DNA of 64,000 bases, from assembly GCA_963693365.1 (NCBI GenBank), contig CAVNZM010000012.1:9176001-9240000 (forward strand), written 5' to 3'. The first letter of the stretch is position 1. Each line of letters opens with the position of its first letter. Position numbers and translations under genes: made by a program. Shown piece after piece: positions 63,991 through 64,000 of this stretch. The stretch comes from Amoebidium appalachense (Eukaryota; Ichthyosporea). The notes under the pieces are model-generated. The model did not search any database. It was not told the origin of the DNA and saw only the letters and a program-made list of their open reading frames with translations.

Positions 63991-64000
63991 GGTTTTATTT

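Larger units (their letters stand above)
59121..64000 (+). mobile_element. Ngaro-b: near-intact tyrosine-recombinase retrotransposon (right end outside window)
   Basis: A1 repeat 59121-59469, gag-like ORF1 59500-60669, RT/RNase H ORF2 60974-62794, recombinase ORF3 62842-63873, B1 63903-63990, and the first 10 bases of A2. RT plus RNase H plus a tyrosine recombinase, with A1...B1-A2 split repeats and no integrase or LTR pair, identifies a DIRS-order element of Ngaro/PAT layout. All three frames are open in this copy. Confidence 0.9.

Overview
This window is eukaryotic nuclear DNA. It has a multi-exon gene with GT-AG introns, retrotransposons of three classes, and very many mono- and dinucleotide runs (C/G runs, CA/GT, GA/CT). 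The one confidently identified host gene is a monofunctional aspartate kinase (11971-19975). Its motifs are most like the fungal Hom3 type, which hints at a fungus or a unicellular relative of fungi. That placement is an inference; no rRNA or tRNA gene was seen that could settle it.

Left part (1-25 kb). A minus-strand leucine-rich-repeat-like gene (about 8494-3010), split by long repeat-filled introns, has a decayed duplicate of its 3' end at 1-290. A repeat-rich spacer follows, then the 12-exon aspartate kinase on the plus strand, then an unrecognised plus-strand gene (21568-23053) with short introns. The spacers are mostly C/G runs and CA/GT/GA microsatellites.

Right part (25-64 kb). This is a nest of transposable elements whose order can be read from target-site duplications. 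(1) A minus-strand gene-family fragment (25136-27940) is split by a 5'-truncated LINE (25595-27204). (2) A decayed minus-strand Copia element, Copia-1 (27941-36309), is interrupted by a second LINE (28681-30030) and by a solo terminal repeat of a tyrosine-recombinase (Ngaro/DIRS-like) element (30054-33727). That solo repeat holds a tandem array of roughly 740-bp promoter-bearing units that ends in an inverted segment. (3) Copia-1 abuts a degraded Ngaro-like element, Ngaro-a (36310-57350), itself split by minus-strand Copia-2 (from 37045). Copia-2 contains a young, complete Copia-3 (40659-47777), and its right LTR contains a 2.7-kb element with 17-bp terminal inverted repeats and no visible transposase (50234-52948). 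(4) At the right edge Ngaro-b (59121 to beyond the window) has open gag-like, RT/RNase H and tyrosine-recombinase frames and the A1 / B1-A2 split-repeat layout; it sits in a fragment of a Copia-1 type LTR.

Most frame breaks in otherwise convincing proteins fall on C/G or T homopolymers. Homopolymer length error, or real slippage, should be kept in mind for every 'pseudogene' here.
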